Below, piece after piece: positions 1 through 12,860 of a DNA stretch of 64,000 nucleotides. The stretch is from Isoetes taiwanensis (Eukaryota > Streptophyta > Lycopodiopsida > Isoetales > Isoetaceae), in contig JAJEKV010000001.1 in NCBI GenBank assembly GCA_021234155.1, positions 14,184,356 to 14,248,355 on the forward strand. Direction: 5' to 3'. How positions within the stretch are numbered: the stretch's first letter is position 1; every line of letters begins with the position of its first letter. Position numbers and translations under genes: made by a program. The notes under the pieces were generated by a model, which was not told the origin of the DNA, did no database searches, and saw only the letters and a list, made by a program, of their open reading frames with translations.

Positions 1-1898
1 AAGCAATCGATTAAGCATTAGATTTCTTGAGCTTATCGCCCTTCACCTTGCATGTTAACATAAACACAATAGACGGATAAATTTGATCAGCAGAGAAATT
101 TCTAAACCTCTACCATAAATATTTAACTTAAATGCATCCAGTAAATTCTCGGAATGCCGTCAATAGAGGCATAAGAAACAACTAATTCCAAGTTAGGAAG
201 CATGAATCCAGGTAATCCTTAATGTCAACCAGGTTAATGGCAAGTAGGAGCAACCTGTTGCAGATATGTCATGCTGCATCATCATACAAAAATGTTAACA
301 AGTCGTTTTATACTCTATCCCTAAGGCCAACCATGTTTTTTCATGATCTGTAGACTATTAAAACATTATGTAGTGGAGCAACTTTTTCATTTATGTAAGA
401 CTATATAGCCTGGGATCATAAGCCTTTATTTGTCATGGCATATTCTCCGTATCCTCCATCATTGTCTTGCAGATGCTGGATCCTTATCTTGCTGATGCAG
501 GTTCCTTAACGGCAGTCTAAAGGCCAACATTATCCAGCAGATGCATGGTATCAAAAAGCTTTACAGTCATGGCCCCTTAGGCATTACACCATAGCATAGT
601 ATAAGTCTGGAAACGAAATATTATTCACATACTACAAAGTACAAGCAATTCCAGTATGCAGCACAACATGACGTACTTAAATATTTTTTCCGTCTACCAC
701 AGGTCGTTCAAGCTATATCTATTAGTTAATATATCTCCATTCTAAATGCACCACAGCATTTGAAGATCAGTATCAGACGCATGTCATTGGAGACAACTTC
801 CCACGCATTTTTTGAAACATGGAAACTATTATGCTTAAACAAATGATCAAAGGACAGGAATTGTTGCAGGAAAGCCCAGACTACTTGATTTATCACAAGA
901 TCCTATAGATCCAAATTTTAATCATAAACCATCATAGATCTTGAAAGAGTATAGGTAGACAAATCTATGGAGTTTTATATTCAAGAACTTTAACTAGATT
1001 CATGCATCTGCCTTAAACTATTGCATTAATCTCTAAATCAACTCATTATCAAGTGATTAATCATTCAAACTTTCAAACCTGATTGGCTCGATTCTTGTTG
1101 CCACGTTCTTGTGCACCATTAATGGCATTTATGCTTGGATGAATAAACTTGATCTTAACTCTACATCCTCCGGCTCTTTCATAGATTTCGAATTTTCAAC
1201 TGCACCGCTCATGCTGATCTCCAGATTTTTTGAAGTTTCACAATGCCGTGTTAACTTGGATGACAAGAGGCTGGCATCTCCAAGATATTATCAAATGCAA
1301 GAACGAGAACAATGGAAACACCATTTGCAATTTCATCTTCATCAAAATCATCCCAGCTCTTCAACCCGGTCGCAGCAATCATATACAGACCGCATGCATG
1401 ACATTCGACTGCCATATTAGGGTTATATCATAGCATTAACTTAGATCACGGTCTTCTGGGCGATTCACATCACCACGAAAACCTAATCTGTGTGAAATGC
1501 AGGCCATGCTCAAATAGAGTTTTAGGGTTACGAAAATCTGCCCCTATATTCCATTATTCCCATAGTATTTCCTTTTTTTTCAAAGATACTGTGTTTACAT
1601 GTACTAAGGATATTTCTGTCCAAACAACAAACTATGCAATCATGGTTCTTTATCATACTCCATTCTTCTGAGGAACATTCAAATGCCATGTGAAAAAGTA
1701 GTATACCTCTAAGGAGCCGTCTACCTTAGTAATATGTAAGAAAATCTTCCACGAACTTTTTTTGAGGCATCAATGGAACTATCTCATGGAATTTCTTTAT
1801 CACTATTTATGGAGACAATTCAATGGTCTTGTAGCGTATCCATTGCTAAATGCTGTAAAAAACATGCAAGTTCTGGTCAACGACAAACACATGTGTCA

Positions 1899-1932
<34 letters not shown>

Positions 1933-2240
1933 AGTTAAAAGCACGTTTGGTTAGTTCGCTTAGGAATTTAGTTGGTATAATAATTTGAGTGTTTCAGCAA
2001 TCCAAGAGGAAAAATATAATTATTTTGGTCTTAAAATATAACCAACCATATAGTAGCATCCACTTGTAAAGCACGAATTAATTATTTGGAGAAAAGGAGC
2101 AGATTTTGAGAATTTTGAGTGCACCTCTTCAGGCCCACCACAAGCCAAAAGTACTCAACTTTAATTTGAAATTGTCCCGCCCAACCACAAGTCAAAAAGT
2201 CATCATCCTCCATTAAATTTGTCCCGCCCAAGATGGGCGG
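1..2240. other. No recognised gene
   Basis: AT-rich DNA without a reading frame I can name. A 31-nt poly(A) run at 1900-1930 could be a retroposon tail, but no matching body was found. On the minus strand 1230-1400 a short open stretch reads ...AATGLKSWDDFDEDEIAN... and might be an old exon; I do not recognise the family. A short GC palindrome (CCCGCCCAAG/ATGGGCGGG) lies at about 2223-2241. Confidence 0.5.
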
Positions 2241-2320
2241 GATAATTTAAAAATTGAACAAAAATGAGAATCTTAATTATCTAGGTATTTCACGGGCGTC
2301 AAGAAGCTTCGACTCCAAGC

Positions 2321-2420
2321 GCCATAGCCGGAGCCATAGCCGGAGCTCCAAGCTCCAAACAGGGATGCTGAAGCTCCATAGCCGGAGCCATAGCCGGAGC
2401 TCCAAGCTCCAAACAGGGAT
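2321..2420. repeat. Two-copy 54-bp tandem repeat
   Basis: Two copies of a GC-rich unit (GCCATAGCCGGAGCC... followed by AGCTCCAAACAGGGAT), at 2321-2366 and 2375-2420, period 54 bp. Each copy contains an internal doubling of GCCATAGCCGGA. Related GCCATAGC-rich stretches recur at 25.8 kb, 38.8 kb and 50.9 kb, so this is a recurring low-complexity theme rather than a gene. The 164-codon frame crossing it is probably not a gene. Confidence 0.7.
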
Positions 2421-2759
2421 TCTGGGATTCGAAAGGGCCTGCGGACCAAGAACAGATAGAGCGCCTGCGGACCAAGCATCTCTTGCCGAATTTTGGATCA
2501 CATCCAGCCTTCTACCAGCGCCTAGTGTCTTGATTTATGTTAGAATTCTGCTTGTCCTTCTGTCATCTGGTTTCCAACCCTTCTGCTTGATCTTCAGAAA
2601 TAAAAGGAGCAAAAACAGGGTTAGTTCGCTGGGCTTCGGTGCAACTTCAGAATCTGGTAAGTCACTTCGTCTTGGCAGTATGCCTTTCTTTTTTTTCGTT
2701 GCCCTGTTCTTGAGTTACTGTGTATCCAGTTCTTTCCTTACAGGCTAAGTAAATTTAAA

Positions 2760-4640
2760 GCCTGAGACACCTCTTGTCATTCATTTTTGTCTGATTCTTG
2801 CAGCAATAAAACTGAATTTGGCATACATGCATCTTCATCTGTATATTCCATATCCAATTCTTAATTCTTCTTGTGCTCAAACCTTAAATTTTTCTATATA
2901 AACAAACTGGAGAAAAGACAAACAGTGGTCTTATTATGATTTTTTTGCAAAAATCCCTCTGTTACATCTGCTCGCTCTTCATCGGTGGTTTTTCTAACTA
3001 AAATAGTGGCTGATAGTATCTTGGCAGGTTGTACGGAGTATGTAAAACGCCTCTTCTGTATTGAATTCTAGCTCCAGAAAATCGCCATGGCGGTTTACAA
3101 GAGCAAGAAAAAGGCTCACAAGAAGATGGATGTGCTCACCAGAATCGCCACAGCGATTCTTTTGAGCATAAATATGCTTTTTTATTTGTGCTTGTGTTAT
3201 TGTATATTGATAATTAATACTAATGAAAAAGCAAAAAAGACAAGTTAATTTGCCTCTAGTGTCCAAATATGCCCTCCTTTTCTTCTTCAAAAGATCGCAG
3301 TGGCGATCTTTGGCAGCCTATCATGTGAAAATTTATCACAATTATTACATGATGTTTTATAAAATTGCCTTAAAAAGTTTATATAATGGTCTTTCAAGAT
3401 CGCCTTCGCGATTCTTGTGAACATATCAACGCTTCCATACTGCCATCTTTTACTCACAATAGACCTTTGCCCGCTCGGAGAAAACAATATTTCCGAAAGA
3501 CTGTAATTTCTGGGTAAAAATCCTAGTAAAAAACGCCAGCTTCTAATCAACTGCAATCACTTTCTGCATTTTCTGGATAACCAAAAACCTATTTCATGCT
3601 AAACGAGAATTCCAAATTTCTCTATTTAATTAATTCGTGCTTTGTAATGTAACCTCCACTTATTAGTCCTAATATTGGATTGTCTCTACACATCTAGCTC
3701 TTTGAGATGCAATCCATTTAAGCATTATGTATCTCTCCCTCTCTCTCTCCCCCTCCCTCTCCCTCTGGAACTCAAGCGTACGCAAACTATTCTTACTAAT
3801 AAAGGCATGCATAGATGCTCTTCTTACTATGTCACTTCTTAATCCATGCACCCATGACTTTCGTCTCTTTCTACATGGGTCAAAGTAATCGTCACTGCAT
3901 CTGCTTGCAGCAACATACTTATTCATGAACTGGTGGAAGTTGTGCCTTTAAGAGAAGCTACTGCTATAAACACTGCAAGTTTTGCTTATATTAACATCTG
4001 TTGCAACATTTTCTCTCTTGTTCATGGAAGAGATGACCAGGAATGACTGAACATGAAAGGGACTTTTACTTGACAACGATTGTGAATATCTTCGTTAAAT
4101 GCTGAAACAATTAGAAGAATGTCAAACCATTATCTATAATTGATCGGTTTATAACAAACACCACTTGTATCATCTAAAATAAAATGCGACTACCACAAAA
4201 CTCGATCCAACAAACTGCTTTTGTAGGAAAGCACCAAAGCAGTCTTTGGTGGGAGAAAGATGAATTTCTTTTAACCTTAGAGGAATACATGAGCACTTAC
4301 TTAAAATATAAGCCTCTTATAGGCCAAGATTTGGGTGAAGCATGTGTCCCATGCAATTGAACATGCCCTTCTATCATCTGGTTATGGTTCTCCCATTTAG
4401 GTAAATGTTAATTAGTACTTAATAAAATATATTAAGGCATTTGACACTTTTATTTGTTGCAAAAGATTGCTTACACAGCCCATGCTATCATCTATCCATA
4501 TTGTGACTAGATTATTTTGTTACTACCCACCCATCCATCATCAAGGACCTGGAACTGGGACCTCTCCAAGAGAACTCCATGCCACAGAGATAATTGTTAC
4601 TTCCATTATACAATCTCTGAAATATCTAGCCCCTCTCAGC
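2760..4640. other. No recognised gene; holds short hairpins
   Basis: No coding similarity is visible. The interval contains the hairpin series listed separately (3078-3417) and a CT-rich low-complexity run near 3730-3770. The remainder is AT-rich with no obvious repeat. Confidence 0.5.
3078..3417. repeat. Series of four short GC-core hairpins
   Basis: Four dyads share an AATCGCC/GGCGATT-like core: about 3078-3096 (AAATCGCC-AT-GGCGGTTT, one mismatch), 3141-3160 (AGAATCGC, loop CACA, GCGATTCT, perfect), 3290-3311 (AAAGATCGC, loop AGTG, GCGATCTTT, perfect 9-bp arms) and 3395-3417 (CAAGATCGC, loop CTTC, GCGATTCTTG, one bulge). The sequence between them is not repeated. Similar arms with changing loops suggest a dispersed hairpin motif. 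Function unknown. Confidence 0.6.
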
Positions 4641-4888
4641 GTAGGTCTGTCCACCACAAACATCAAAAAACTGATAAAAGTAATGTTGTATAGCTCTATA
4701 CAGTCCAGCTACATTTACCTTGTGTATGATGATCCTAGCAAAGGAAATGGAGAAGATGAAAGGGTAGGTCTGTCCATCACAAACATCAGAAAACTGTTTA
4801 AAGTATAATGTTGTATAGCTCTATACAATCCAGCTGCATTTACCTTATGTATGATGATCCTAGCAAAGGAAATGGAGAAGATGAAGGG
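4641..4888. repeat. Tandem duplication, about 124 bp x 2
   Basis: 4641-4763 and 4764-4888 are near-identical, each starting GTAGGTCTGTCCA and ending GGAGAAGATGAAGG, with about ten substitutions and a small indel. The 113-codon frame across it arises from the duplication and matches no family I know. Confidence 0.85.
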
Positions 4889-5859
4889 CTTCATCTTCCA
4901 GTATGCAAAGAGATGATCTATTGCAACTTGATGAGTAAACTGCCTCAGATCTGTTCGAATGAATATGTAAATTCAGTAGAATAGAATATCAGACCTCTTC
5001 TTAAATAACTTTCCTCAAGACTGTGAAAGATATAGAGGAAGTATCATCCCTTGTGTTGGCTTAACTGTTATGTGACTCAAGAGAAGTAGGAAGCAAATCA
5101 TAAATTTGTCCCATAAGTTACAAGAAGCTTGATGATTTTATACTGTTATACCTATACCTATCTCTATCATAAATATATGTCCTTGCAAAAGCTATCGCCC
5201 CATGCATTGGGTGTTCCATAGATTAAAATATGTGCATCTGCAACACCACATATGCGTCATAATGGTTGTATACTCCTTTGTGATCCCCAAAAATCAAAAT
5301 AGGTGAACAAAGTGATGTCACAAAGGTGGCATGGTGTATTTCCAAATACAAACATCATGCTCACAACAATTCAATCCTCAGCCATGTTTTATGGCCCCAA
5401 TGCTACCACAAGCTTTTAACACTTGAGAATATGTGGAATTCCATCATTTTGTTGCATGTCTTCAAATCATTTGAGAGCAAGACCCCCTCATCATTCTGGC
5501 AGTAACCTGCAATCACTTATCTTCTATGCCACAACCAATCACGAGTTGCCAGATTGTCAACAAATATAAGCATCTGTTTGCCACAATTATTTTACATGTC
5601 AACAAGCTGACTATATTGAATTCTAACCCACATTTAACGTCTGTTTCTGCATAAACAATCTAGGGCACAAAGGCCATCACCATGCCCACAATCCACAAAC
5701 AATGAACAGATAGACAAAATCATTCTCAGCAGCATTCTTCAGTGTAGTCCACTAATATGTTCCTGAAAACCTGCTTGATCCTTTTTTTCATACGGAGAAA
5801 TATAGACTCTCTTAGTTCTAGATGTTAGCACCAGGCTGAGTATGGTTGCTACTATAAAC
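4889..5859. other. No certain gene; possible distal MFS exon
   Basis: No repeat or RNA gene seen. On the minus strand near 5790-5825 a short frame reads RTKRVYISPYEKKDQ, which could be the next exon of the MFS remnant just upstream on that strand, but without a clear splice acceptor it cannot be asserted. Confidence 0.35.
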
Positions 5860-6226
5860 CCCAGTCATGATTATGTATGTTAAGTGGAAGCATGAGGGCC
5901 CAAAACAATGTAATTCATTAGAAGCGAGATGCTTCTGGCGCTCAGCTTCTCTGTCATAAATAGAGCCTGCTATCACTCTGGAGAAGAGCATAGATCCGGT
6001 TGGATTTGCCACGGACAGTATATTGTACAGAACCCCAAAGCTTTTCAACCCAAAAAGCTCTGATGCTATTGCTGGAACTATAGACCAAATAGAACTATAG
6101 CCAGACCCACAAAACATAGTTCCAAGGTACAAAGATCCAGGAAAGGCTATGACAAGCATTACATGGCCAATTGCAATTATGAGGTAAGATGTTGCCACTG
6201 TAATTCCTCTTGGAAAGATATACTCC
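5860..6226 (-). pseudogene. Isolated exon of nodulin-like (NFD4-type) MFS transporter
   Basis: The minus-strand frame reads EYIFPRGITV, a hydrophobic stretch ending AFPGSLYLGTMFCG, then IASELFGLKSFGVLYN, NPTGSMLFS and VIAGSIYDREAE, followed by CFGPSCFHLTYIIM. The SELFGLK-FG-LYN and G-YDREA blocks are hallmarks of the C-terminal half of plant nodulin-like major-facilitator proteins (the NUCLEAR FUSION DEFECTIVE 4 group), which are multi-pass membrane proteins. The exon opens after a good acceptor (TCTGCAG, intron side at 6227) and can close at a GT near 5859. I found neither the N-terminal nodulin domain nor a convincing final exon, so this is a gene fragment or one exon of a gene with very large introns. 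No stop lies inside the exon. Transport substrate cannot be inferred. Confidence 0.7.
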
Positions 6227-7232
6227 CTGCAGACATAAACAAGAAAGATCTGATCAAATGCTTGGCTAAAGGTATGTCATATAATCTAATTTCTGGTCCA
6301 AAACTAGGTAATTCTTGGATTCAAACATATGCCTTCCATAGGTAGTTTTGGCGTTAGATTATTTGCTCTTAAGTTCTTTATTCTCTGATCAAGTGCCAGG
6401 GAAATTAGAAAATTAGATATACGTTATAATTCATAGATTGAAATAGGACTGTTTGTGGTCGGAGAAGAAGGAAAAAATGCTAGTTTGAAAGTAAATGAAG
6501 CTATGCATTAAAGCAAGAGGTGCAGAGAATCTTACTTGCCATAGCCCCCATTGTTATTTGCTGTTGATTGTCATCATTAAAAAAGAACAAAAAATCAAAT
6601 GCCTCGGGCTTGCCGGAACTCTTTGGGGAAGATAGCCAGATCTCTGTGCAAGCAGAAGGCCGCAGCTTAAGAAAGTGCCCACAGAGAAAGGGGGCTGGAA
6701 GTTCCATATTTCGGATTTGCTACGAATTGTTTTCCCTTTCTCTTATAACATCATAACATACAGAAAAGGGAGTGTTGACTTCATCACGTAGAAGAGAAAA
6801 TGAATTTAATAGGGAGGGCTTCTTTTCAAAATGTTTGATTGCTATGCGTTTAGCATGATGTTGTCAATTCTATGCTACAATTATGCCAACGCACTAGACT
6901 TTACTTCCGTTCTTAAGATACCCCCATTGTTAGCACAAGATCACCATGATTCTATAGCTGTACATGGATATAGAGCAATTTTGTCGGTTCTAAGAAGAAA
7001 ACAAGTAGTGCCAGAAGCAAAGCAAAAACACATACCAGTATCCCCATGGACAGAGTTTTCAATTAGGGCATCGCACTGCCAAATGAAGGTCAAAATCAAG
7101 CACAGAAAGAAACGACATTGTAACTGCAGAACATGCCCAATTAATCATTCTGCTTGCACAACTATGTGAAACAAGAATGTTACTAAATAAGATCTCCTCA
7201 GGATTTATGCATCTTTATATCATACCATCAAA
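6227..7232. other. No certain gene
   Basis: This separates the MFS exon from the PPR remnant on the same strand. A minus-strand frame around 6520-6707 ends at a possible donor (GCAA followed by GTAAG) but its peptide matches nothing I recognise. No repeats or RNA genes noted. Confidence 0.35.
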
Positions 7233-7925
7233 TCATTTGAGAGCTACAAGGCCTTCCCCATAATAGGCATATTCTAACAAACTCCCACATCTTGTGTACA
7301 TAAAAATAATATTGTTGCCTAGGATTATATCTGATAGGAGCCCTCCTGTAATGATCCTGTCATGGATGAGCCTTCCCTGTTGAAGCAAAGACGTCATGAT
7401 GCATGATGTTAGAATGGCAATATAAACGTACTTATCATTTGCAACACCTGTCAATTGCATCATGTTAAACAACTCAAGAGTAGGCTTACCTTGCTCTGTA
7501 GCATTTGCAGAAAGAATGGCACTCCATGTATATGTGATTGGCTTTGCAACCTTACAAAGAGCTTGATTTGCCTCAATCAAAATTCCATGGTGAATGAACA
7601 AGAAAATTTTATAATCGGTCAAAATGGAACATGAATGCAACCCATTGCTCATCATAAGAAAATGAACTCATCTGCCACATTTCAAATTCTTCTTTTTCTC
7701 ATAGACCTGAAGAAGATTATGCATGCAGTTTCTGGTGACTGGAATATCATGGCTCTTCATAAATTCCACAACTTCATCTAGATCCTCATATAGGTTCTAC
7801 AAATTGCCAAAATTTCTGGAATCGCTTGAATCAATATGTGCCAGCAAATTTTTTATGACCTCACCCCTTGGATATCTCACACCCTTTAAGAGTTGTTTCA
7901 TCTCGTCATCAATAAGCCTGGGAAA
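7233..7925 (-). pseudogene. Pentatricopeptide-repeat (PPR) protein remnant
   Basis: A single minus-strand frame carries several successive PPR motifs: DLDEVVEFMKSHDIPVT followed by CMHNLLQVYEKKKNLKCGR, then VHFLMMSNGLHS, then TYTWSAILSANATEQGKP with LELFNMMQLTGVANDK, and YIAILTSCIMTSLLQQGRLI ending NNIIFMYTRCGSLLEYA. Spacing and the MYxxCGSL and GRxxH blocks fit P-L-S type plant PPR proteins, which bind organellar RNA. Two in-frame stops (about 7817 and 7690) break it, and neither an N-terminal targeting peptide nor an E/DYW tail is visible. The frame can start after a CCCAG acceptor near 7920. It is probably a dead copy or captured exon; its neighbours give no context. Confidence 0.75.
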
Positions 7926-10788
7926 TACCCACTACAAGAGAACGCAGCACTGCCAGGAAAAGAACAATACCACATACAATCAGGCCAAAAGTTATCTGAC
8001 TATGCAGAATATAAAGTGAACACCACAAGACAATACAGTCTTATGGTCTGATGTTTTGGCTATGGGACAGTTAAACCTGAATATACAAGACTAGCATACC
8101 TGAATATACAAGACTAGCATAAAGATCTTATCTTCTGCATTTTATTGAAGTAAAGCCTTCTACAGCAAGCTAACAACACATGAAGGACTCACCATGCTGG
8201 ACCTAATCAAGCTAAGATTTACAGAATAGACTATGTCCAGATCAGGTCTGCGGCTGCACTTTCAGCTTCATATTCTGCCATGTTCCACATAAGACAATGT
8301 CAAGATAAAATCCAAAAAGAAATCCACCCATTTAGGCAAGGAATGCATCTATGCACTCAAAACAAGATATTGACCTTTGATATAGAGTGAAAGCGCATCT
8401 GAAATTTTTGCCAGATGTTGTGCCATGTATTTAACTAGATGAACCCACAGATAGCTAAGTTGTAGATTGCTTAACTAGATGAGCACATTCTTCCACGGTA
8501 ACAGGATGAACTTAATTATTCAAGGAATAAATCTGAACATGGCTCCACCAAAACTTACAGCATACAAGTAGATTAAGATTTGGCAATCATTATGGGACCA
8601 AACTGAAGAAGAACATAATCATGGGATCATTATGTAGCAGAAGAGCATTAGTATTTGACCAAACTGAAATATCCAATTAGTCCTGCATAGAAGATCAACA
8701 ACCAAGGCCTGCATTTTGACTGCTCAACCAATTTGTTCTTGATGGGTGTGTGATTGCCCTATCTAAGGGTCGTGGATAGAAACTAGTTATAACTGTGGGT
8801 CAACTAGACAAATATAGAGCCTGTCATATATTAATAATATGCTTGAATTGCCTGAAGCAATTGAAAACAAGAAATTAGAAAAACAATCCAGAAGAATAGA
8901 ATAACCCCAAGGAAAGAGGTCTCCAAATGTTAAGGCTATGATTCCCTACATACCCTGAATAAAAAACATCTGGTCAACTGGATTCGTGCAAAAGCAATGG
9001 AACAATTCCATAATCCAGGTATACAATTAAAATTACAACGCTCTTGATTGATGATAGGAGAGTAATATAATTCTACAATCTTCATCACTCTGCAGTCTTC
9101 AACAACTAATATAAGCCTGCTGAAGTTGGCGATTGCAGAAAAGTGTTGAGCTTGCACTGACAAAATCCAGAAATATCCATGCTTCTCATGAGCCATATCT
9201 ACCAGCCACATTTGGAAGAATTTATTATCATATATCTTGTTGCTGGCAGTCTGATCTTAATTTTAAACAAGCCTTTTAAAGCAGAAGACATTTTTAGCAA
9301 AGATTCAAGCTCATCATGTAACCACACTCTCTTCCAATCAGGATGTTCCATCTCAAGAGGGAGGGATGACAGATAAACTCCTCAACAAAATTGGTTGATT
9401 TTCCAATACGCTAGCTTTAACACTCCAATTATCTACATTTCATCTTGGTGGAGTAGGTTTTTCGGTTCACCACATTAGGCGAGTTCTAAGATTTTGAAAG
9501 AATCAACGAATAAAAAGCTCATCGATTTAAAAAAAAATACGCGAAGGAAAAACAAAGAGATTGCCCCTAGATTGATGCTGGAGATATGTGTAACACACTC
9601 CCTAGATGATGATGCCAAGGATATTATGTCAAGAGCTTTTGTGCGTGCCGTTTTTTCTGTCACCCAGTATTCAAGTGATTCTTCAGTTAAGTACTTACGA
9701 GAACCAACTTGTATCAGATGCTTTAGACGTTTCTTTTAAGCAAGATAGTTTTACAGTGTAAATCTTTCTAGAACTGCACAGAGGAACATGAGGTTTATAT
9801 GGAGTTCAACCCTCCTGTATTGCAGTTGATTATACTGGGGACATTTCTCTTGAAGGTATTAAGTCATGTCAATTAATTTGGCTTCTGAAATTGGCAAACG
9901 TAGCAGCCTACATGAAGAGAAGGATTTGATACCCTAGTCTTATATAGAATGAGTTTCTATAATTCTGGGTACATGTTAAATTTCGTGTATATATCTATCA
10001 CATGGAGTTACTTTGTTATGTTATATGCAAACCGCCATCCAAGCTTTCCTAGTTTAGCATTATTGTAGCTGGGGCATATCTAAGGGTAGTTATGGTAGAA
10101 ATGTGAAAACATTTAACTGGTTATTAGAAGAAAAACATATCAAGAAACACTTTTTATGCTGCTGTGTATAATCAAAATCAGCATTACTATAAACTTGACA
10201 TGTATTGCCTGGTATGCTCTAAGGTGTGGGCATCGTATGCATTTGCAGTGTGTGACTAATTGGATGTTGCAAAAACGATTTCGTCCGATGGAGGACGGAT
10301 ATATTATATTGAAATTGTAGTACACCATAATCAACATGCAAACACGCATGCCACAATTACTATAGCTGGTCGCCCCTAGGAGAGATGGTATGTTATATAC
10401 CTTTCAAAGCCATCGCGAGATGGAACTCTGGAGGGGTGTGGAGGAGACGTGCGAAGGAGAAGAGGTATTGGATATTATCTAGTTCTTACCTCCACCTCCG
10501 AGCCTGCAAGGCGATTGGATGGACCCTACTGAGGCTGCACAACACAAGAACCCGATGATTATATTGACTGACTGCTAATGGGATTTTATGCCCAAGTCGA
10601 TTTTGACATTGAAACCTAATGAAAGAAAGACATGGCATGACATTCAACCCTACCTGGCATATGATTAAGTTGAGCAATTTGAATTTTTGAACTTGTCCCT
10701 ACTAGAGTGAATGAGATGAGGAATGAAATAATGATTGTCCCATTAGCAAATTAATAGTCCACCATGTATGTCTTCTTCTTCTCCTCTT

Positions 10789-10824
<36 letters not shown>

Positions 10825-11425
10825 TTTATTTCCTTGTTTGATTTGTCTAAAATGCCTTGTGCAAATAAGTTTGCCCACTCATTGTAGGTCACATTTTAGA
10901 CCACTTAAATAAGGAACTCACAAAAAAGAGTTGGCTGGGGTGCTTTGTGTGTTGTGAGTCAAATAAATTGGCTGGCTCCATAACTCGAGCGAAGCATGGC
11001 ATGAGGCTAGGCTCTAGGCTGCATTTTTCGGGGGCTGTAATTGAAAGATTTATGGTCGCTCTTGTTATGAGATCTTTGGAAGCATCGAATTTTTTCGAGC
11101 CGCTTAGTTACTTGCTAAGTGTCACAGTGAAACTGAAGCTCGCAAAAATATCAATCCTTCTAAAGGTGTCGTAACTGGACTTTCAAGCACTTTGTTTGAT
11201 TATCACTCTGGGAAATTGATGCACAGTTACTTTGACAGAGGGAATATGAGCAAAAGCCCGAAATCCAAATACACGGATCAAGAGAAATAGATTTGCAAGT
11301 TCAAATCTCTTCTGGAATTTTGTGACTTATGCTAGAGTGTGGTAGATGATTGAGAATATGAGCTGCAGTGTTGATTGCCTTGCCTCTATATCTGGTTGGT
11401 ACATTCATTGCTAGCAACAATGTTC
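7926..11425. other. No recognised gene
   Basis: About 3.5 kb without coding similarity I can name. A 21-bp direct repeat (CTGAATATACAAGACTAGCATA) occurs twice at about 8078-8120. A T-rich run of about 30 nt lies at 10791-10820. A plus-strand frame at 11175-11280 includes FDYHSGKLMHSYFDRGNMSK, which looks protein-like, but the family is unknown. Confidence 0.45.
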
Positions 11426-11429
11426 TGGT

Positions 11430-12860
11430 CATGTCAATCAGAGATCAGAGATCGATTTACCCATTCGACTCTTCCATTTTGCTCTGCAGAATGAGGAGAT
11501 GATAACTTCATGCCGAATTCCTTGTGAGTTGTAGAAATCTTTGAAAGCATTGGAATTGAATTCTCTACCACCATCACTGTGAAAGTCACTGTGAAAGGTG
11601 ATGAGTTTCCTCCCCGTGGTACATTCCTCTTGAGAAACAAAGTGCATAAAGTGGTTAGAAGTTTCATGCTTGGCATGAAGAAGTTGACCAAGGATATTCT
11701 TGCTATAATCATCTAGGGTTACCCATTTGGAATTGGAGGTCGGATTGGACCACCCAGGCCATTTGGACAAGTTGCCGATGCTGGGTGGCCTCTTGTAAGA
11801 GCGTGGAAATGGCATGCATAGATTCTTGCTGATGAGACAAGCATTGCATGTTGGCAAGTTAGTGGAAACGTGTTTCAGATGGCCTTGCTTTGGTAAAACA
11901 CTGAAGCCAGTCTGGCATGGCTCAATTGATGATGCCATAGAGAAGTTGTAGCAGAGGGATTGACAACTACATTGGCAAATTCAGAAATAGGCGGAATAAC
12001 CTGGTACAAATTTTCAAAACAGTGGCCAGACATGAGAAGTTGATTACGAGTGTTCTTAACAAGGCATGTATCTGTAGAGAAAATGACAGATAATCCAGCA
12101 TCAACAAGTTTGCTTACAAAGAGGAAGTATTTCTATAAACATGGAACATGCAGCACATCCCTGAGATACTTCTTAACTCTAACGGGAAATTGGATGAAGG
12201 CAATTCTTATGGCAACTCCATATTGTTGGGAGTGATCTCCCATCTTCGAGCAGTCTTGAGAGGGGTGTATGTGATCTCCCATCTTCGGGCAGTCTTGAGA
12301 GGGGTGTATGTGATGAAGCTTGAGGGATCATGTATCATGTGAGTGGTAGCACTTGAATCCAAGAACCATGTAGTGGCTTCTTATGGACATGACTCATTGC
12401 AGCATACAAATATTCAATGGATGCATCAACAGTTGTGTCATCAATAGTAGAATCATCAACTAAGCAATTGTGCTCTTCAACCAAATTACCATGTTCTCAT
12501 TTTTTTCAAATGAGTTTGTGTTTGAACGTGCTGATGCAGGTGCAGCACATTCTTTGACATAATGACTAAGCTTTTCACATCGTAAACACTTGATGGAGCC
12601 GCGATCCGGGTGGAATGTCTGGACTTGTATCGTTCTGGAATCATTTCTTTCTTCTCCAATCATGGCAGCTTACAATAGCTTCCAATTGCTTGGATATTTC
12701 TGCTACAAACATGACGGAATCAAATTTAGGGGCTTGTCCCTTTTGTTATTGCCTGAGTGCCTGACTCAGGAATACCTATTTTCGTCCAGCTGCTCTAATG
12801 GGCATAGTATTATCTTCAACATCATTTATAGCTGCATCTAGATCTTTAACTATCCATGAT
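11430..12860 (-). mobile_element. Degenerate Ty1/copia fragment (gag knuckle, protease, integrase)
   Basis: Read on the minus strand, three copia landmarks appear in the right order. A CX2CX4HX4C zinc knuckle (CLRCEKLSHYVKEC) lies at about 12555-12597. A protease motif (WFLDSSATTHMIHD, matching copia LDSGAT-H) lies at about 12330-12385. The GAG-pre-integrase/integrase region follows with CNACLISK, VTLDDYSKN, HSDGGREFNSNAF and HSAEQNGRVEWVNRSL at 11434-11940. Frames change between blocks, and HSDFHSDGGREF contains a small internal duplication. Reverse transcriptase, RNase H and LTRs are absent, so this is a truncated fossil. A 39-bp tandem duplication inside the protease (12232-12309) adds thirteen codons in frame. 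Part of the integrase is copied at 20128-20210. Confidence 0.85.
12232..12309. repeat. 39-bp tandem duplication in copia protease
   Basis: TGATCTCCCATCTTCG-GCAGTC... occurs twice head to tail with one substitution (A/G). The period is 39 bp, so it preserves the minus-strand protease frame and repeats the peptide ITYTPLKTARRWE. Confidence 0.85.
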
